64,000 nt of DNA from JADKIH01 sp964595205 (GTDB lineage: Bacteria; Bacteroidota; Bacteroidia; AKYH767-A; 2013-40CM-41-45), in NCBI GenBank assembly GCA_964595205.1, contig CAZQOQ010000037.1, positions 62,001-126,000 on the forward strand, in the 5' to 3' direction. The notes beneath the pieces were generated by a model that had not been told where the DNA came from, ran no database searches, and saw only the letters and a program-made list of their open reading frames with translations. Each line of letters starts with the position of its first letter. The first letter of the stretch is position 1. Both the position numbers and the translations under genes were made by a program. Below are positions 52,155 to 60,845 of the stretch, one piece after another.

Positions 52155-53461
52155 AGAAATATTTTTTGCTTTTATTAATTCCATTCTCATTCGCTTTTTG
52201 TCAGCAGAAGGATTATAAATCTGAGGCAGATAAGATCTTTGAACAGATCAGGAACAGGGAATTCTCCAAGGTGACTGCACGTTTCGACACGAGCATTGCC
52301 GTGCGAATAGATACTGCAAGGCTCAGACAGGTATGGGACAGGCTGCTTCCAATCACGGGAAAGTTCGTCAAAGTCATAGACGTGACTACTGATACCCTCG
52401 ATCAAAATGATGTCGTCATTCAGCATTTGCAATTCGAAAAAAGAAAGATCGACTTCAAACTAATATTCGGAGAGAATGGTAAAATAAAAGGGCTCACATT
52501 TCTTCCGGGAGAAAAACGTGATAAATATAAAGTTCCTGATTATGATCAGCCCGATAAGTACACGGAAAGAAAACTTCCGGTGCAGAATGGTCCTTTCAAA
52601 CTGCCAGGAATACTTTCGAATCCCAATAAGGGTGGCCGGCATCCGCTCGTTATCATGATACACGGGGCCGGGCCTAATGACAAAGATGAGACTGTGGGAC
52701 CCATGAAAATTTTTAAGGATATTTCTATGGGCCTTTCGGCAAATGGAATCTCTGTTTACCGTTACGACAAGCGTACACGGGTTTATTCTGTACAGATGGC
52801 GCTGAACAGGAAGATGACAATTAACGACGAGACAGTGGAAGATGCAGTGGCAGCCGTTAACATGCTAAAGTCGGACAGCACAGTCGATTCGACGGCAATT
52901 TATTTATGCGGACACAGCATGGGTGCAATGCTTTTGCCGCGTATAGCCTCACAGGCAAAGGGAATTAAGGGACTGATTTATCTTACGCCAAATGCGAGGC
53001 CGCTTGAGGACCTCTTTTATGAACAGACCGAATATGTGTTGTCGTTCGACTCGAGCGGGAACGACACAAAACATATACTTGATTCGATCAAGGCAGAAGT
53101 GAATAAAATCAAGATGCTTCAGCCGGGTTCCAAGGATTCTGTGAATTTATTGAGATTCCCTCCATCGTACTGGCTTGATTTAAAAAATTATGACCCCGTG
53201 AAGAGTGCACAGTCGCTCAAAGTGCCGATGATGTTTCTGTTTGCCGGAAGAGATTACCAGATCACGAAGAAGGAATCAGATCTCTGGCAGGAGGGAATGA
53301 AAAATACCGATGCAGTATTTAAATTCTATCCTAAGCTGAATCATTTTTTTGTAACCGGAGAGGGCAAAAGCACGATCGCAGAATACAACAAGAGCGGCAA
53401 CGTGGAAAAGCAGGTGATCGACGATATTTCTGACTGGATATTACAGGGCGTAAAAAAATGA
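52151..53461 (+). CDS. Secreted alpha/beta hydrolase with DUF3887 N-domain
   Basis: A 436-residue exported protein: signal peptide (1-18, ending FAFCQQ, possibly a lipoprotein with Cys17), a DUF3887-type domain (about 22-130), then an alpha/beta hydrolase fold. The catalytic Ser256 is in CGHSMGAML. The oxyanion region is IMIHGAGPNDKDE, and Asp and His candidates sit in FAGRDYQITKKE and KLNHFF. This is the layout of Bacteroidota periplasmic esterases or dipeptidyl-peptidase-like enzymes. Its place between an aminotransferase and the initiating transferase, overlapping both by four bases, suggests a role in deacylating or trimming the glycan. Confidence 0.9.
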   Translation: MKKYFLLLLIPFSFAFCQQKDYKSEADKIFEQIRNREFSKVTARFDTSIAVRIDTARLRQVWDRLLPITGKFVKVIDVTTDTLDQNDVVIQHLQFEKRKIDFKLIFGENGKIKGLTFLPGEKRDKYKVPDYDQPDKYTERKLPVQNGPFKLPGILSNPNKGGRHPLVIMIHGAGPNDKDETVGPMKIFKDISMGLSANGISVYRYDKRTRVYSVQMALNRKMTINDETVEDAVAAVNMLKSDSTVDSTAIYLCGHSMGAMLLPRIASQAKGIKGLIYLTPNARPLEDLFYEQTEYVLSFDSSGNDTKHILDSIKAEVNKIKMLQPGSKDSVNLLRFPPSYWLDLKNYDPVKSAQSLKVPMMFLFAGRDYQITKKESDLWQEGMKNTDAVFKFYPKLNHFFVTGEGKSTIAEYNKSGNVEKQVIDDISDWILQGVKK

Positions 53462-54084
53462 TCTGGTGGAAGGGATTTATCAACAGGTCATTGATCAGGC
53501 TTTTTGATATAATTATTTCCTTTACAGGAATTGTCCTTCTCTTTCCATTCATGCTTGTGATATCTCTCATGATTATCCTGGATTCAAAAGGAGGAATCAT
53601 ATACAGACAGTTAAGAGTGGGCAGAAATAATATTGACTTCGGCTTGTTAAAATTCCGGACGATGCATGTGGATGCAGATCGGAAAGGACTTATCACAGTG
53701 GGTAAGAAAGATCCGCGGGTCACCAGGGTAGGATCGTTTTTACGCAAATACAAACTGGATGAAATTCCGCAGTTGTATAATGTGCTGAGAGGAGAAATGA
53801 GCATCGTTGGACCGAGGCCTGAAGTGAGGAAATACACTGCGTATTATTCGCCTGCTGACCAGATGATCGTTTTCTCTGTGAAACCCGGAATTACAGATTA
53901 TGCATCCATCGAATATTCGAAAGAGAATGAGTTACTTAGCACCGTGCCAGATCCCGAGTATTATTATATAAATGTACTTTTACCGGCTAAAATTAAACTG
54001 AATCTTGTTTACATTGAAAACCCTACATTGGGGAATTATCTGAGTATTATTTTACGCACATTTGTAAAACTCCTGAGTCATTGA
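53458..54084 (+). CDS. Polyprenyl-phosphate sugar-1-phosphate transferase (PglC/WcaJ core)
   Basis: A 208-residue bacterial sugar transferase that loads the first sugar phosphate onto undecaprenyl phosphate. One re-entrant membrane helix (about 12-37, IISFTGIVLLFPFMLVI) is followed by the catalytic core: GGIIYRQLRVGRNN, FGLLKFRTMHVDAD, VGSFLRKYKLDEIPQLYNVL and GEMSIVGPRPE. It is the minimal PglC-type form without an extra N-terminal domain. It is the last gene of the cluster, overlapping the hydrolase gene by four bases (ATGA). Confidence 0.94.
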   Translation: MIWWKGFINRSLIRLFDIIISFTGIVLLFPFMLVISLMIILDSKGGIIYRQLRVGRNNIDFGLLKFRTMHVDADRKGLITVGKKDPRVTRVGSFLRKYKLDEIPQLYNVLRGEMSIVGPRPEVRKYTAYYSPADQMIVFSVKPGITDYASIEYSKENELLSTVPDPEYYYINVLLPAKIKLNLVYIENPTLGNYLSIILRTFVKLLSH

Positions 54085-54123
54085 TTATTGGCAGCAGAAA
54101 TCATAAAATTGTAATATCTTGTC

Positions 54124-54141
54124 AATTATAAGTTCATAATT
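54124..54141. promoter_or_regulatory. A/T palindrome upstream of the Cas6-like gene
   Basis: AATTAT (54124-54129) and ATAATT (54136-54141) are inverted around six bases, 73 bases before the ATG at 54214. Downstream, TACTTTTA could be a -7 box. It may be an operator, but the A/T-rich context makes chance likely. Confidence 0.25.
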
Positions 54142-54213
54142 AAAATAAAAGACTTTACTTTTACAGGCGCTTCAAGGCTACATTTTTGCGAACATTTTTT
54201 TCACTAATACATT

Positions 54214-55005
54214 ATGAGAATTAAAATATCTTTTCTGAAAGTACACGGTAGCAGTGGTACTGTTCCGCTCCATCATCAGAAAATTATTTCCGCTTTCATG
54301 GATGAAGTGATCCGTGAAATTCCTGCATCTTCCGAAAACTATTGCTTTTCGTCGTTGAAAGGAACATCCAAAGTTCAAAGTGGTCAGATCAGGTTTTTAT
54401 CATCCAAGGTCTCCCTGGTCGTTTCGGCACCCGAAACTGATTTCGCGGAGCAGTGGGTAAAGAAAATTTTCGACCGCAGGCTTGTGAGTTTTGCAAAACT
54501 TACGCTGGTGCCGAAATCGTACGACATCATTCCCGATCCTGAATTCAAGACGGTCATGAAATACGTATGCATTTCGCCGATGATCCCTCAGCCTGCATTT
54601 GAAATGGATCCGGGCGGTGTGATACCGGATGCGCTCGACCCTCGCTCTCACGAATTCTCTGACCTCTTTTACGATGCCATTCTCGATCGCATGGAGAAGG
54701 CGGGATTTACTCAGGAGCAGATTTCCTCATTCGCGGAATTTGAAATCATGCCCGACCCGGGATACATTCAAAAGATCCTCGATACTCATAAAAAATTCGC
54801 CCGCATCTATAAGAACAACAGCAACCAAACCATTTTCGGCTATCTGCTTCCTTTCGCACTCCATGCTCATCCGCAGGTTCAGAAATTTATCTGGGAATGC
54901 GGCATCGGCCTCAATACGACGCAGGGTTACGGAATGATTGATGTAGTCGGAAATAATATTCAGGTTGCAGAAGAATCTGAATCAGAAGGAAGTTCACCCG
55001 AATGA
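54214..55005 (+). CDS. cas6: Stand-alone Cas6-family protein, active site apparently substituted
   Basis: A 263-residue RAMP-fold protein that matches Cas6 along its length. GTVPLHHQKIISAFMDEVI (15-33) aligns with the VPYNHQYYLQGLIY start of archaeal Cas6, KYVCISPMIP (116-125) with the conserved TLSPI strand, and the glycine-rich loop GIGLNTTQGYG (230-240) with GFG...LGFGMV. In Cas6 a Tyr, His and Lys act in cleavage. Aligned by eye, the Tyr position is Asp30 and the His position lies in YCFSSLKG (43-50), which has no His; only a Lys (48 or 53) is kept. No CRISPR array or other cas gene is present. It may bind RNA without cutting, or have another substrate. Confidence 0.85.
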   Translation: MRIKISFLKVHGSSGTVPLHHQKIISAFMDEVIREIPASSENYCFSSLKGTSKVQSGQIRFLSSKVSLVVSAPETDFAEQWVKKIFDRRLVSFAKLTLVPKSYDIIPDPEFKTVMKYVCISPMIPQPAFEMDPGGVIPDALDPRSHEFSDLFYDAILDRMEKAGFTQEQISSFAEFEIMPDPGYIQKILDTHKKFARIYKNNSNQTIFGYLLPFALHAHPQVQKFIWECGIGLNTTQGYGMIDVVGNNIQVAEESESEGSSPE

Positions 55006-55010
55006 TCAGG

Positions 55011-55517
55011 TTAATTGGTGTCGGCTAATTTACCAAATTTTTTCACCAGGTGTTCGCCGTTTATTACCACTTCAGCCAGGTAAATTCCCATTTCCAGTGT
55101 CTCCAGGTTTATTTCCTTTGTGAAAATAACTCCGGCATTTACCGAAAAATAAAAGTCAGCCGATAAAATTCCCATCCTGTTGTAAATGTATAAGGCAGCT
55201 GAAGTATTCGTCTTGGAATATAACCTGAATTTAACCGGGAAATAATCCACCCCGGAGGGTGTAAGCTCAAAATCAAAATTACCGCATACCGTTCCTTCGG
55301 TCCAGCCCAGGCAAATACCATTGTTGATCAATCCTCCCCAGTGTTCAGCCGCACATGGATTCCTGTATGTAAGCCCGTCACATCCGCACACCGGATCATA
55401 AATGGGGTCCATGCACTGGTAAAATTCGTCAGCCTGGTATTGTGGGTCCTTACAACATTGTCCATTTGCAAAAAATGACAGGCATATAATAGCTAATAGG
55501 CTTAGTATAATCTTCAT
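55011..55517 (-). CDS. Secreted Kazal-type domain protein
   Basis: A 168-residue exported protein with a signal peptide (1-19, ending ANGQC). A Kazal-like cysteine module follows (about 21-72; DPVCGCDGLTYRNPCAAEHWG, six to eight Cys), which in eukaryotes and some bacteria inhibits serine proteases. The C-terminal ~75 residues (ALYIYNRMGILSADFY ... LEMGIYLAEVVINGEHLVKKFGKL) resemble a short Por sorting domain, suggesting type IX export. Its stop is five bases from the stop of the convergent Cas6-like gene. Target protease unknown. Confidence 0.85.
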   Translation of the reverse strand: MKIILSLLAIICLSFFANGQCCKDPQYQADEFYQCMDPIYDPVCGCDGLTYRNPCAAEHWGGLINNGICLGWTEGTVCGNFDFELTPSGVDYFPVKFRLYSKTNTSAALYIYNRMGILSADFYFSVNAGVIFTKEINLETLEMGIYLAEVVINGEHLVKKFGKLADTN

Positions 55518-55690
55518 AAATTTGTGAAACAGGTAAAACGATTTTTGTATTTGATTATTTTACCGGAAAAGTAAAGGTATTAAAATCGCCTGTATCTGAT
55601 CTTTCATGAAACGATAATTAATTAATTTGCCATTGTGTATAACCAGGCAGTAAAATTTATGATCAATCATCACTCCTTCAGGCAATATAA

Positions 55691-56266
55691 GTGAATTTCC
55701 TTGCTCACATATTTCTCTCCGGCAATGACGAACAGGTCATGATCGGAAATTTCATTGCCGATTATGTGAAGGGGCAAAAGAAGAATGATTATGCTCCCCT
55801 GATCAGGAAAGGAATAGAGTTGCATCGTTCAATCGATGATTACACCGATCATCATGAAGTGACCGCCCTGAGTAAACAGCGATTGTATGCCCGTCATCAT
55901 AAATATGCAGGCGTAGTTGTCGATCTGTTTTACGATCATTTTCTCGCAAAAAACTTCGGGCAATATTCCGAAATTCCACTTGACGAATTTGTTTCATCAG
56001 CGTACCTTACTTTTCTGAATAACAGGCATGTGCTTCCCGAGGCTGTTTCAGGTTTTCTTCCTTATATGATTGAATACAACTGGCTGAAAAACTATGCTAC
56101 CATCGAGGGAATCGGCCGAACGCTCACCGGGCTCGGGAAAAGAGTATCGTTCGGGAACAGGATGAATGAAGCCGTTATCGATCTTGTTGGTAATTATAAT
56201 GAATTTGAGAGCGAGTTCAGCCTGTTTTTCCCGCAGTTGATTAACTTTGCGGAAGAGAAAAGATGA
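55691..56266 (+). CDS. Acyl carrier protein phosphodiesterase-like (DUF479)
   Basis: A 191-residue protein starting with GTG at 55691. MNFLAHIFLSGNDEQVMIGN, FIADYVKGQKK and IELHRSIDDYTDHHEV match the AcpH/DUF479 family, with conserved His and Asp residues of an HD-like metal site (VVVDLFYDHFLAKNF). E. coli AcpH removes 4'-phosphopantetheine from acyl carrier protein. The Bacteroidota members are usually about this length; activity is inferred by family only. The next gene follows three bases later. Confidence 0.9.
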   Translation: MNFLAHIFLSGNDEQVMIGNFIADYVKGQKKNDYAPLIRKGIELHRSIDDYTDHHEVTALSKQRLYARHHKYAGVVVDLFYDHFLAKNFGQYSEIPLDEFVSSAYLTFLNNRHVLPEAVSGFLPYMIEYNWLKNYATIEGIGRTLTGLGKRVSFGNRMNEAVIDLVGNYNEFESEFSLFFPQLINFAEEKR

Positions 56267-56269
56267 TTG

Positions 56270-56548
56270 ATGCTTTTATACCTGAAAATCAAGCCTAATC
56301 AGCGATTTGACCGCATTGAAAGGGTCGATGACCATTGGGTAGTCAGGGTAAAAGCTCCTGCCGTCGACGGAAAGGCAAACGAACACCTAATCGATTACCT
56401 GAGTTCGGTTTTAGGGCTTTCAAAGTCAAAAGTTCGTATCAGGAAAGGTTCTGCAAGCCGGATCAAATGTCTGGAGATCGATGCTGAAGAGGCCTATATC
56501 AATGATTGCCTTGCTAAAGCAAGCGGTAATCTGCACAATCCGGTGTGA
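56270..56548 (+). CDS. DUF167 (YggU) family protein
   Basis: A 92-residue protein from the ATG at 56270; a TTG three bases earlier is an alternative. The family pattern LYLKIKPNQRFDRIE, WVVRVKAPAVDGKANEHLI and LSKSKVRIRKGSASRIKCLEI is complete. The fold is known from YggU structures (a small alpha/beta domain), but the function is unknown in all bacteria. It is co-transcribed with the DUF479 gene. Confidence 0.93.
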   Translation: MLLYLKIKPNQRFDRIERVDDHWVVRVKAPAVDGKANEHLIDYLSSVLGLSKSKVRIRKGSASRIKCLEIDAEEAYINDCLAKASGNLHNPV

Positions 56549-56661
56549 ATAACTCTGATCGAAGAAATCCTCGCAAAGGAGCGACAATCTTAATTTTAAG
56601 GCTTCCGGAAAACAGCCGGTAAAGGTTAATAATACAGGCATAAAAACCTGAATCAAATAGT

Positions 56662-58524
56662 ATGGCTGAGAAAAATAAACCCGAACACGGGTATACAGAA
56701 GAAAGTATCCGGTCATTAGACTGGAAGGAACACATTCGTACAAGACCCGGAATGTATATCGGCAAACTCGGTGATGGCACATCGAAGGATGACGGCATAT
56801 ACGTCCTGCTCAAAGAAGTGATCGATAATTCCATCGACGAATTCGTAATGGGTTATGGAAAAACCATCGAAGTAAAGATCGCCGACGGCAGCGTTACCGT
56901 GAGGGATTATGGCAGGGGAATTCCACTCGGAAAGGTCATAGAATGTGTATCTAAGATAAATACAGGAGGTAAATACGACAGCAAGGCATTTCAGAAGAGT
57001 GTCGGCCTGAATGGCGTCGGAACAAAAGCCGTCAATGCTTTGTCGTCGGGCTTTCGTGTACAATCGTATCGAGAGGGGCGCACAAAGCTTGCAGAATTTG
57101 TAAGAGGCGAGATCGAGAAAAACGACAAGGAGAAAAATACCGATCAGAAGAACGGCACAGAAATCAGTTTCACTCCCGATTCAAAGGTTTTCGGCAATTA
57201 CCGTTTCAACCCGGAACATGTTGCGAACATGCTCTGGTATTATGTGTTCCTGAACCGCGGACTAACAATCGAATACAACGACCAGAAATTTTTCTCTCAG
57301 AATGGCCTGAAGGACCTGCTGGAAAAGAACCTCACGGATAATACGCTTTATCCTGTGGTTCATCTGATGGGCGACGACATTGAAATTGCCTTTACGCATA
57401 CAACTTCGTACGGAGAAGAATATTATTCATTCGTAAACGGTCAGCATACGACACAGGGCGGTACACACCAGGCGGCGTTTCGTGAAGCCATTGTAAAGAC
57501 GGTCAGGGAGTTTTTCAAGAAGGACTTTGATCCGAGCGACGTGCGGACTTCCATCGAAGCAGCAATAAGTGTACGGGTTCAGGAGCCTGTTTTCGAATCG
57601 CAGACAAAGACAAAACTTGGCTCGCTTACCCGTGAGCCTAACGGTGTAGCCATACGTACCTGGATTAATGACTTCGTCAAGACCGCACTCGATAATTACC
57701 TGCACAAACATCCAGACGTTGCCAAAGCCATCGAGTTGAAAATACAGCAGAGCGAGCGTGAGCGCAAGGAAATCGCAGGAATTAAAAAACTTGCCAACGA
57801 GCGTGCGAGGAAGGCAAACCTCCACAATAAAAAGCTTCGCGACTGCAGGGTGCATTATAATTCGAAACATATTGAACGACTGAATTCGACGATATTCATC
57901 ACCGAAGGAGATTCTGCCAGCGGGTCGATCACGAAAGCGAGGGATATAAACACGCAGGCAGTTTTCAGCCTCAAGGGTAAGCCTCTCAATTGTTACGGCA
58001 TGACGAAAAAGGTCGTTTATGAAAACGAGGAGTTCAACCTTTTGCAGAATGCTTTGAATATCGAAGACGGCCTCGACGAACTGCGCTATAACCAGATCGT
58101 TATCGCCACCGATGCCGATGTGGACGGTATGCACATCCGTCTCTTACTTATGACCTTCTTCCTTCAGTTCTTTCCGGAACTCGTGAAGAGCAATCACGTT
58201 CATATTTTACAGACGCCGCTTTTCAGGGTAAGGAATAAGAAAGAAACGATTTATTGTTACAGTGAGCAGGAGCGGGCCGCAGCCGTTGAAAAACTCGGAC
58301 CCAAACCTGAGATCACGAGGTTCAAAGGTCTGGGTGAAATTTCTCCGGATGAGTTTTCAAATTTCATCGGCAAGAGCATCAGGCTTGATCCGGTTTCGCT
58401 CAGCCAGGAAGAAACCATCCATCATCTCCTGGAATATTATATGGGAAAAAATACGCCTGAACGTCAGGAATTCATCATCGGTAATCTTCGCATCGAAAAG
58501 GACGAAGTCGCTGCAGTTGGATAA
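56662..58524 (+). CDS. parE: DNA topoisomerase IV subunit B
   Basis: A 620-residue type IIA topoisomerase ATPase subunit. The GHKL ATP site is shown by EVIDNSIDEFVMGYG, VRDYGRGIPLGKV and VGLNGVGTKAVNALS. The transducer Lys segment is near QTKTKLGS. The TOPRIM domain has FITEGDSASGSITKARD and IVIATDADVDGMHIRLLL, and PEITRFKGLGEISPDEF closes the protein. It decatenates daughter chromosomes with ParC, encoded 33 bases downstream. The family is easily confused with GyrB; linkage to a ParC-length subunit favours topoisomerase IV. Confidence 0.95.
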   Translation: MAEKNKPEHGYTEESIRSLDWKEHIRTRPGMYIGKLGDGTSKDDGIYVLLKEVIDNSIDEFVMGYGKTIEVKIADGSVTVRDYGRGIPLGKVIECVSKINTGGKYDSKAFQKSVGLNGVGTKAVNALSSGFRVQSYREGRTKLAEFVRGEIEKNDKEKNTDQKNGTEISFTPDSKVFGNYRFNPEHVANMLWYYVFLNRGLTIEYNDQKFFSQNGLKDLLEKNLTDNTLYPVVHLMGDDIEIAFTHTTSYGEEYYSFVNGQHTTQGGTHQAAFREAIVKTVREFFKKDFDPSDVRTSIEAAISVRVQEPVFESQTKTKLGSLTREPNGVAIRTWINDFVKTALDNYLHKHPDVAKAIELKIQQSERERKEIAGIKKLANERARKANLHNKKLRDCRVHYNSKHIERLNSTIFITEGDSASGSITKARDINTQAVFSLKGKPLNCYGMTKKVVYENEEFNLLQNALNIEDGLDELRYNQIVIATDADVDGMHIRLLLMTFFLQFFPELVKSNHVHILQTPLFRVRNKKETIYCYSEQERAAAVEKLGPKPEITRFKGLGEISPDEFSNFIGKSIRLDPVSLSQEETIHHLLEYYMGKNTPERQEFIIGNLRIEKDEVAAVG

Positions 58525-58557
58525 TATTTAGTCATCAACAATTATTAAGCATTTTTA

Positions 58558-60843
58558 ATGTCTCCTAAGAAAAAAGAAAAGACTGCTGAAGCAGCTCCGC
58601 AGATAAGGGTCAAAACCAATTCTGTTCATGTGAATGGCATGTACGAAAACTGGTTCCTGGATTATGCTTCCTATGTAATACTCGAACGTGCCGTTCCGCA
58701 TATAAACGACGGACTGAAACCGGTTCAGCGACGAATCATGCATTCGATGTGGGAAATGGAAGATGGCAGGTACAATAAAGTTGCGAATGTTATCGGTCAC
58801 TCCATGAAGTATCATCCGCATGGTGATGCATCCATCGGCGATGCAATGGTGCAGCTCGGACAGAAGGAATTACTCATTGACATGCAGGGAAACTGGGGTA
58901 ATATTTTTACCGGCGACAGCGCTGCCGCTGCACGGTACATAGAGGCCCGGCTTTCTAAATTCGCTCTCGATGTCGTCTTCAACCCGAAGACCACAAACTG
59001 GCAGCTGAGCTACGACGGTAGAAACAAGGAGCCGGTAACATTGCCGGTCAAGTTCCCGTTGTTGCTTGCTCAGGGAGTCGAAGGTATTGCTGTCGGGCTT
59101 GCGTGTAAGATCCTGCCGCACAACTTCAACGAACTCATCGAAGCATCGATCGACGTGCTGAGGAACAAAAAAGTGAACCTGCTTCCGGATTTTCCGACAG
59201 GCGGCATTGCCGACTTCAGCAAATACAACGAAGGCATCCGCGGAGGAAGGATCAGGGTTCGTGCGAAGATCGAGAAGCGCGACAGGAAGACGCTTGTCAT
59301 CACCGAGATTCCGTTTGGTACCACTACATCATCACTCATCGATACCATTCTTGCCGCCAACGACAAAGGCAAGATCAAGGTTAAGAAGGTCGAAGATAAC
59401 ACGGCCGCTAAGGTGGAAATCATGATCCATCTTCACAGCGATTCTTACGAAGACATCGACAAGACCATCGATGCTTTATATGCCTTTACGGATTGCGAGG
59501 TTTCCGTTTCTCCAAATGCCTGCGTCATCGTCGAGGACAAACCGCGGTTCATGAGCGTCAACGATATCCTGAAATATAATACCGAACAGACGTTAAACCT
59601 TCTGAAGAAGGAACTCGAGATCAGGAAAGCCGAGCTGGAAGAGGAATGGCACTTCAGCTCGCTCATCAAGATATTCATCGAAAAGAGAATTTACAGGAAC
59701 ATCGAAGAATGTACAACCTGGGAGAGTGTGATTGAGGCGATCGACGAGGGGCTGAAGCCTTATAAGAAGAAGTTTAAACGCGCCATCACGCGCGACGACA
59801 TTATTTCTCTCACGGAAATAAAGATCAAACGTATTTCAAAATACGATGTGAAGGAGCAGGACGAGAAAATCAAAAGCATCGAGCAGCAGCTCAGTGAGGT
59901 CGAACACAATCTCGCCAATATCAGGCAGTATACAATCAGCTGGTATAAGGAACTCTTAAAGAAATATGGAAAGGGTAAGGAACGTAAAACGAAATCTTCT
60001 TCATTCGAACAGGTCGTCGCTTCGGAGGTTACCATCAGCAACCAGAAACTATATGTAAACAGGGAAGATGGTTTCGCAGGCTTCTCCCTCAGGAAGGATG
60101 AATTCGTCAGCGATTGTTCGGACCTCGATGAGATCATCGTTTTCAGGCGTGACGGGAATATGATCGTCACCAGGGTGGACGAGAAAAAATATGTCGGCAA
60201 GGACGTATTGCACATTGCCGTTTACAAAAAGACAGAACCTGAACAGGTTTATAACATGATTTACCAGGACGGAAGGGGTGGTAACGTCATGGTGAAACGA
60301 TTCATTGTCGGAGGCACTACACGCGATAAGGAATATGTGCTTACCAGGGGGAAGGAAGGTACCAAAGTCCTGTATTTTTCTCCCGACAATCCCGAACAAC
60401 CGGAAGCCGTACGAATTATCCTCAAGCCAAAACCGAAACTGAAGATCACGCAAATCGACATAAACTTCGGAGAGATCGAAGTGAAAGCGAGGGGCACACT
60501 CGGCGTAATCGTTACAAAACATGCGGTTCAGAAGGTACAAAAGCTTACTGATTTCAAGCCCGCACCAAAGGTCGAACAGATATCCATTCCGATTCCTAAG
60601 TCAAAGGAAATTCAGGAGAAACCTGTTCAGAAAAAGCCTGAAAAACCCGCACCTCAGCCTAAAAAAATAGAAGGGAAAAAGTCTGCAAAAAAAGTTCTAC
60701 CACCCAGGGCAGAAAAAGCGGTCACCGTGGAGTGGGACTTCAAAAAGGAAAACGAAAACGTTAAGAAAGACCGCGAGAAGATTTTGACGGAGCTTGAGAA
60801 AAAAACTCAGGCGAAGAAAGCACAGACGAAGCTGGATATTTGA
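58558..60843 (+). CDS. parC: DNA topoisomerase IV subunit A
   Basis: A 761-residue DNA-cleaving subunit. LKPVQRRIMHSMWEMEDG, YHPHGDASIGDAMVQLGQ and GNIFTGDSAAAARYIEARLS contain the winged-helix site with the active-site Tyr127. The coiled-coil arm spans about 400-460. Residues ~495-660 carry only a few pinwheel-like blades (QKLYVNREDGFAGFSL, DEIIVFRRDGNMIVTRVD), and the last ~80 are a Lys/Pro-rich disordered tail. A shortened C-terminal domain fits ParC rather than GyrA. The basic tail could bind DNA. Confidence 0.95.
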   Translation: MSPKKKEKTAEAAPQIRVKTNSVHVNGMYENWFLDYASYVILERAVPHINDGLKPVQRRIMHSMWEMEDGRYNKVANVIGHSMKYHPHGDASIGDAMVQLGQKELLIDMQGNWGNIFTGDSAAAARYIEARLSKFALDVVFNPKTTNWQLSYDGRNKEPVTLPVKFPLLLAQGVEGIAVGLACKILPHNFNELIEASIDVLRNKKVNLLPDFPTGGIADFSKYNEGIRGGRIRVRAKIEKRDRKTLVITEIPFGTTTSSLIDTILAANDKGKIKVKKVEDNTAAKVEIMIHLHSDSYEDIDKTIDALYAFTDCEVSVSPNACVIVEDKPRFMSVNDILKYNTEQTLNLLKKELEIRKAELEEEWHFSSLIKIFIEKRIYRNIEECTTWESVIEAIDEGLKPYKKKFKRAITRDDIISLTEIKIKRISKYDVKEQDEKIKSIEQQLSEVEHNLANIRQYTISWYKELLKKYGKGKERKTKSSSFEQVVASEVTISNQKLYVNREDGFAGFSLRKDEFVSDCSDLDEIIVFRRDGNMIVTRVDEKKYVGKDVLHIAVYKKTEPEQVYNMIYQDGRGGNVMVKRFIVGGTTRDKEYVLTRGKEGTKVLYFSPDNPEQPEAVRIILKPKPKLKITQIDINFGEIEVKARGTLGVIVTKHAVQKVQKLTDFKPAPKVEQISIPIPKSKEIQEKPVQKKPEKPAPQPKKIEGKKSAKKVLPPRAEKAVTVEWDFKKENENVKKDREKILTELEKKTQAKKAQTKLDI

Positions 60844-60845
60844 TT

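Noticed and set aside
54085..55690. A CRISPR array near the Cas6-like gene
   Set aside because: No regularly spaced direct repeats of 20-40 bases are present in the gaps on either side or elsewhere in the window.
57427..58134. 235-codon antisense frame opposite parE
   Set aside because: The coding strand carries a complete TOPRIM and ATPase pattern; the reverse frame has no recognisable domain.
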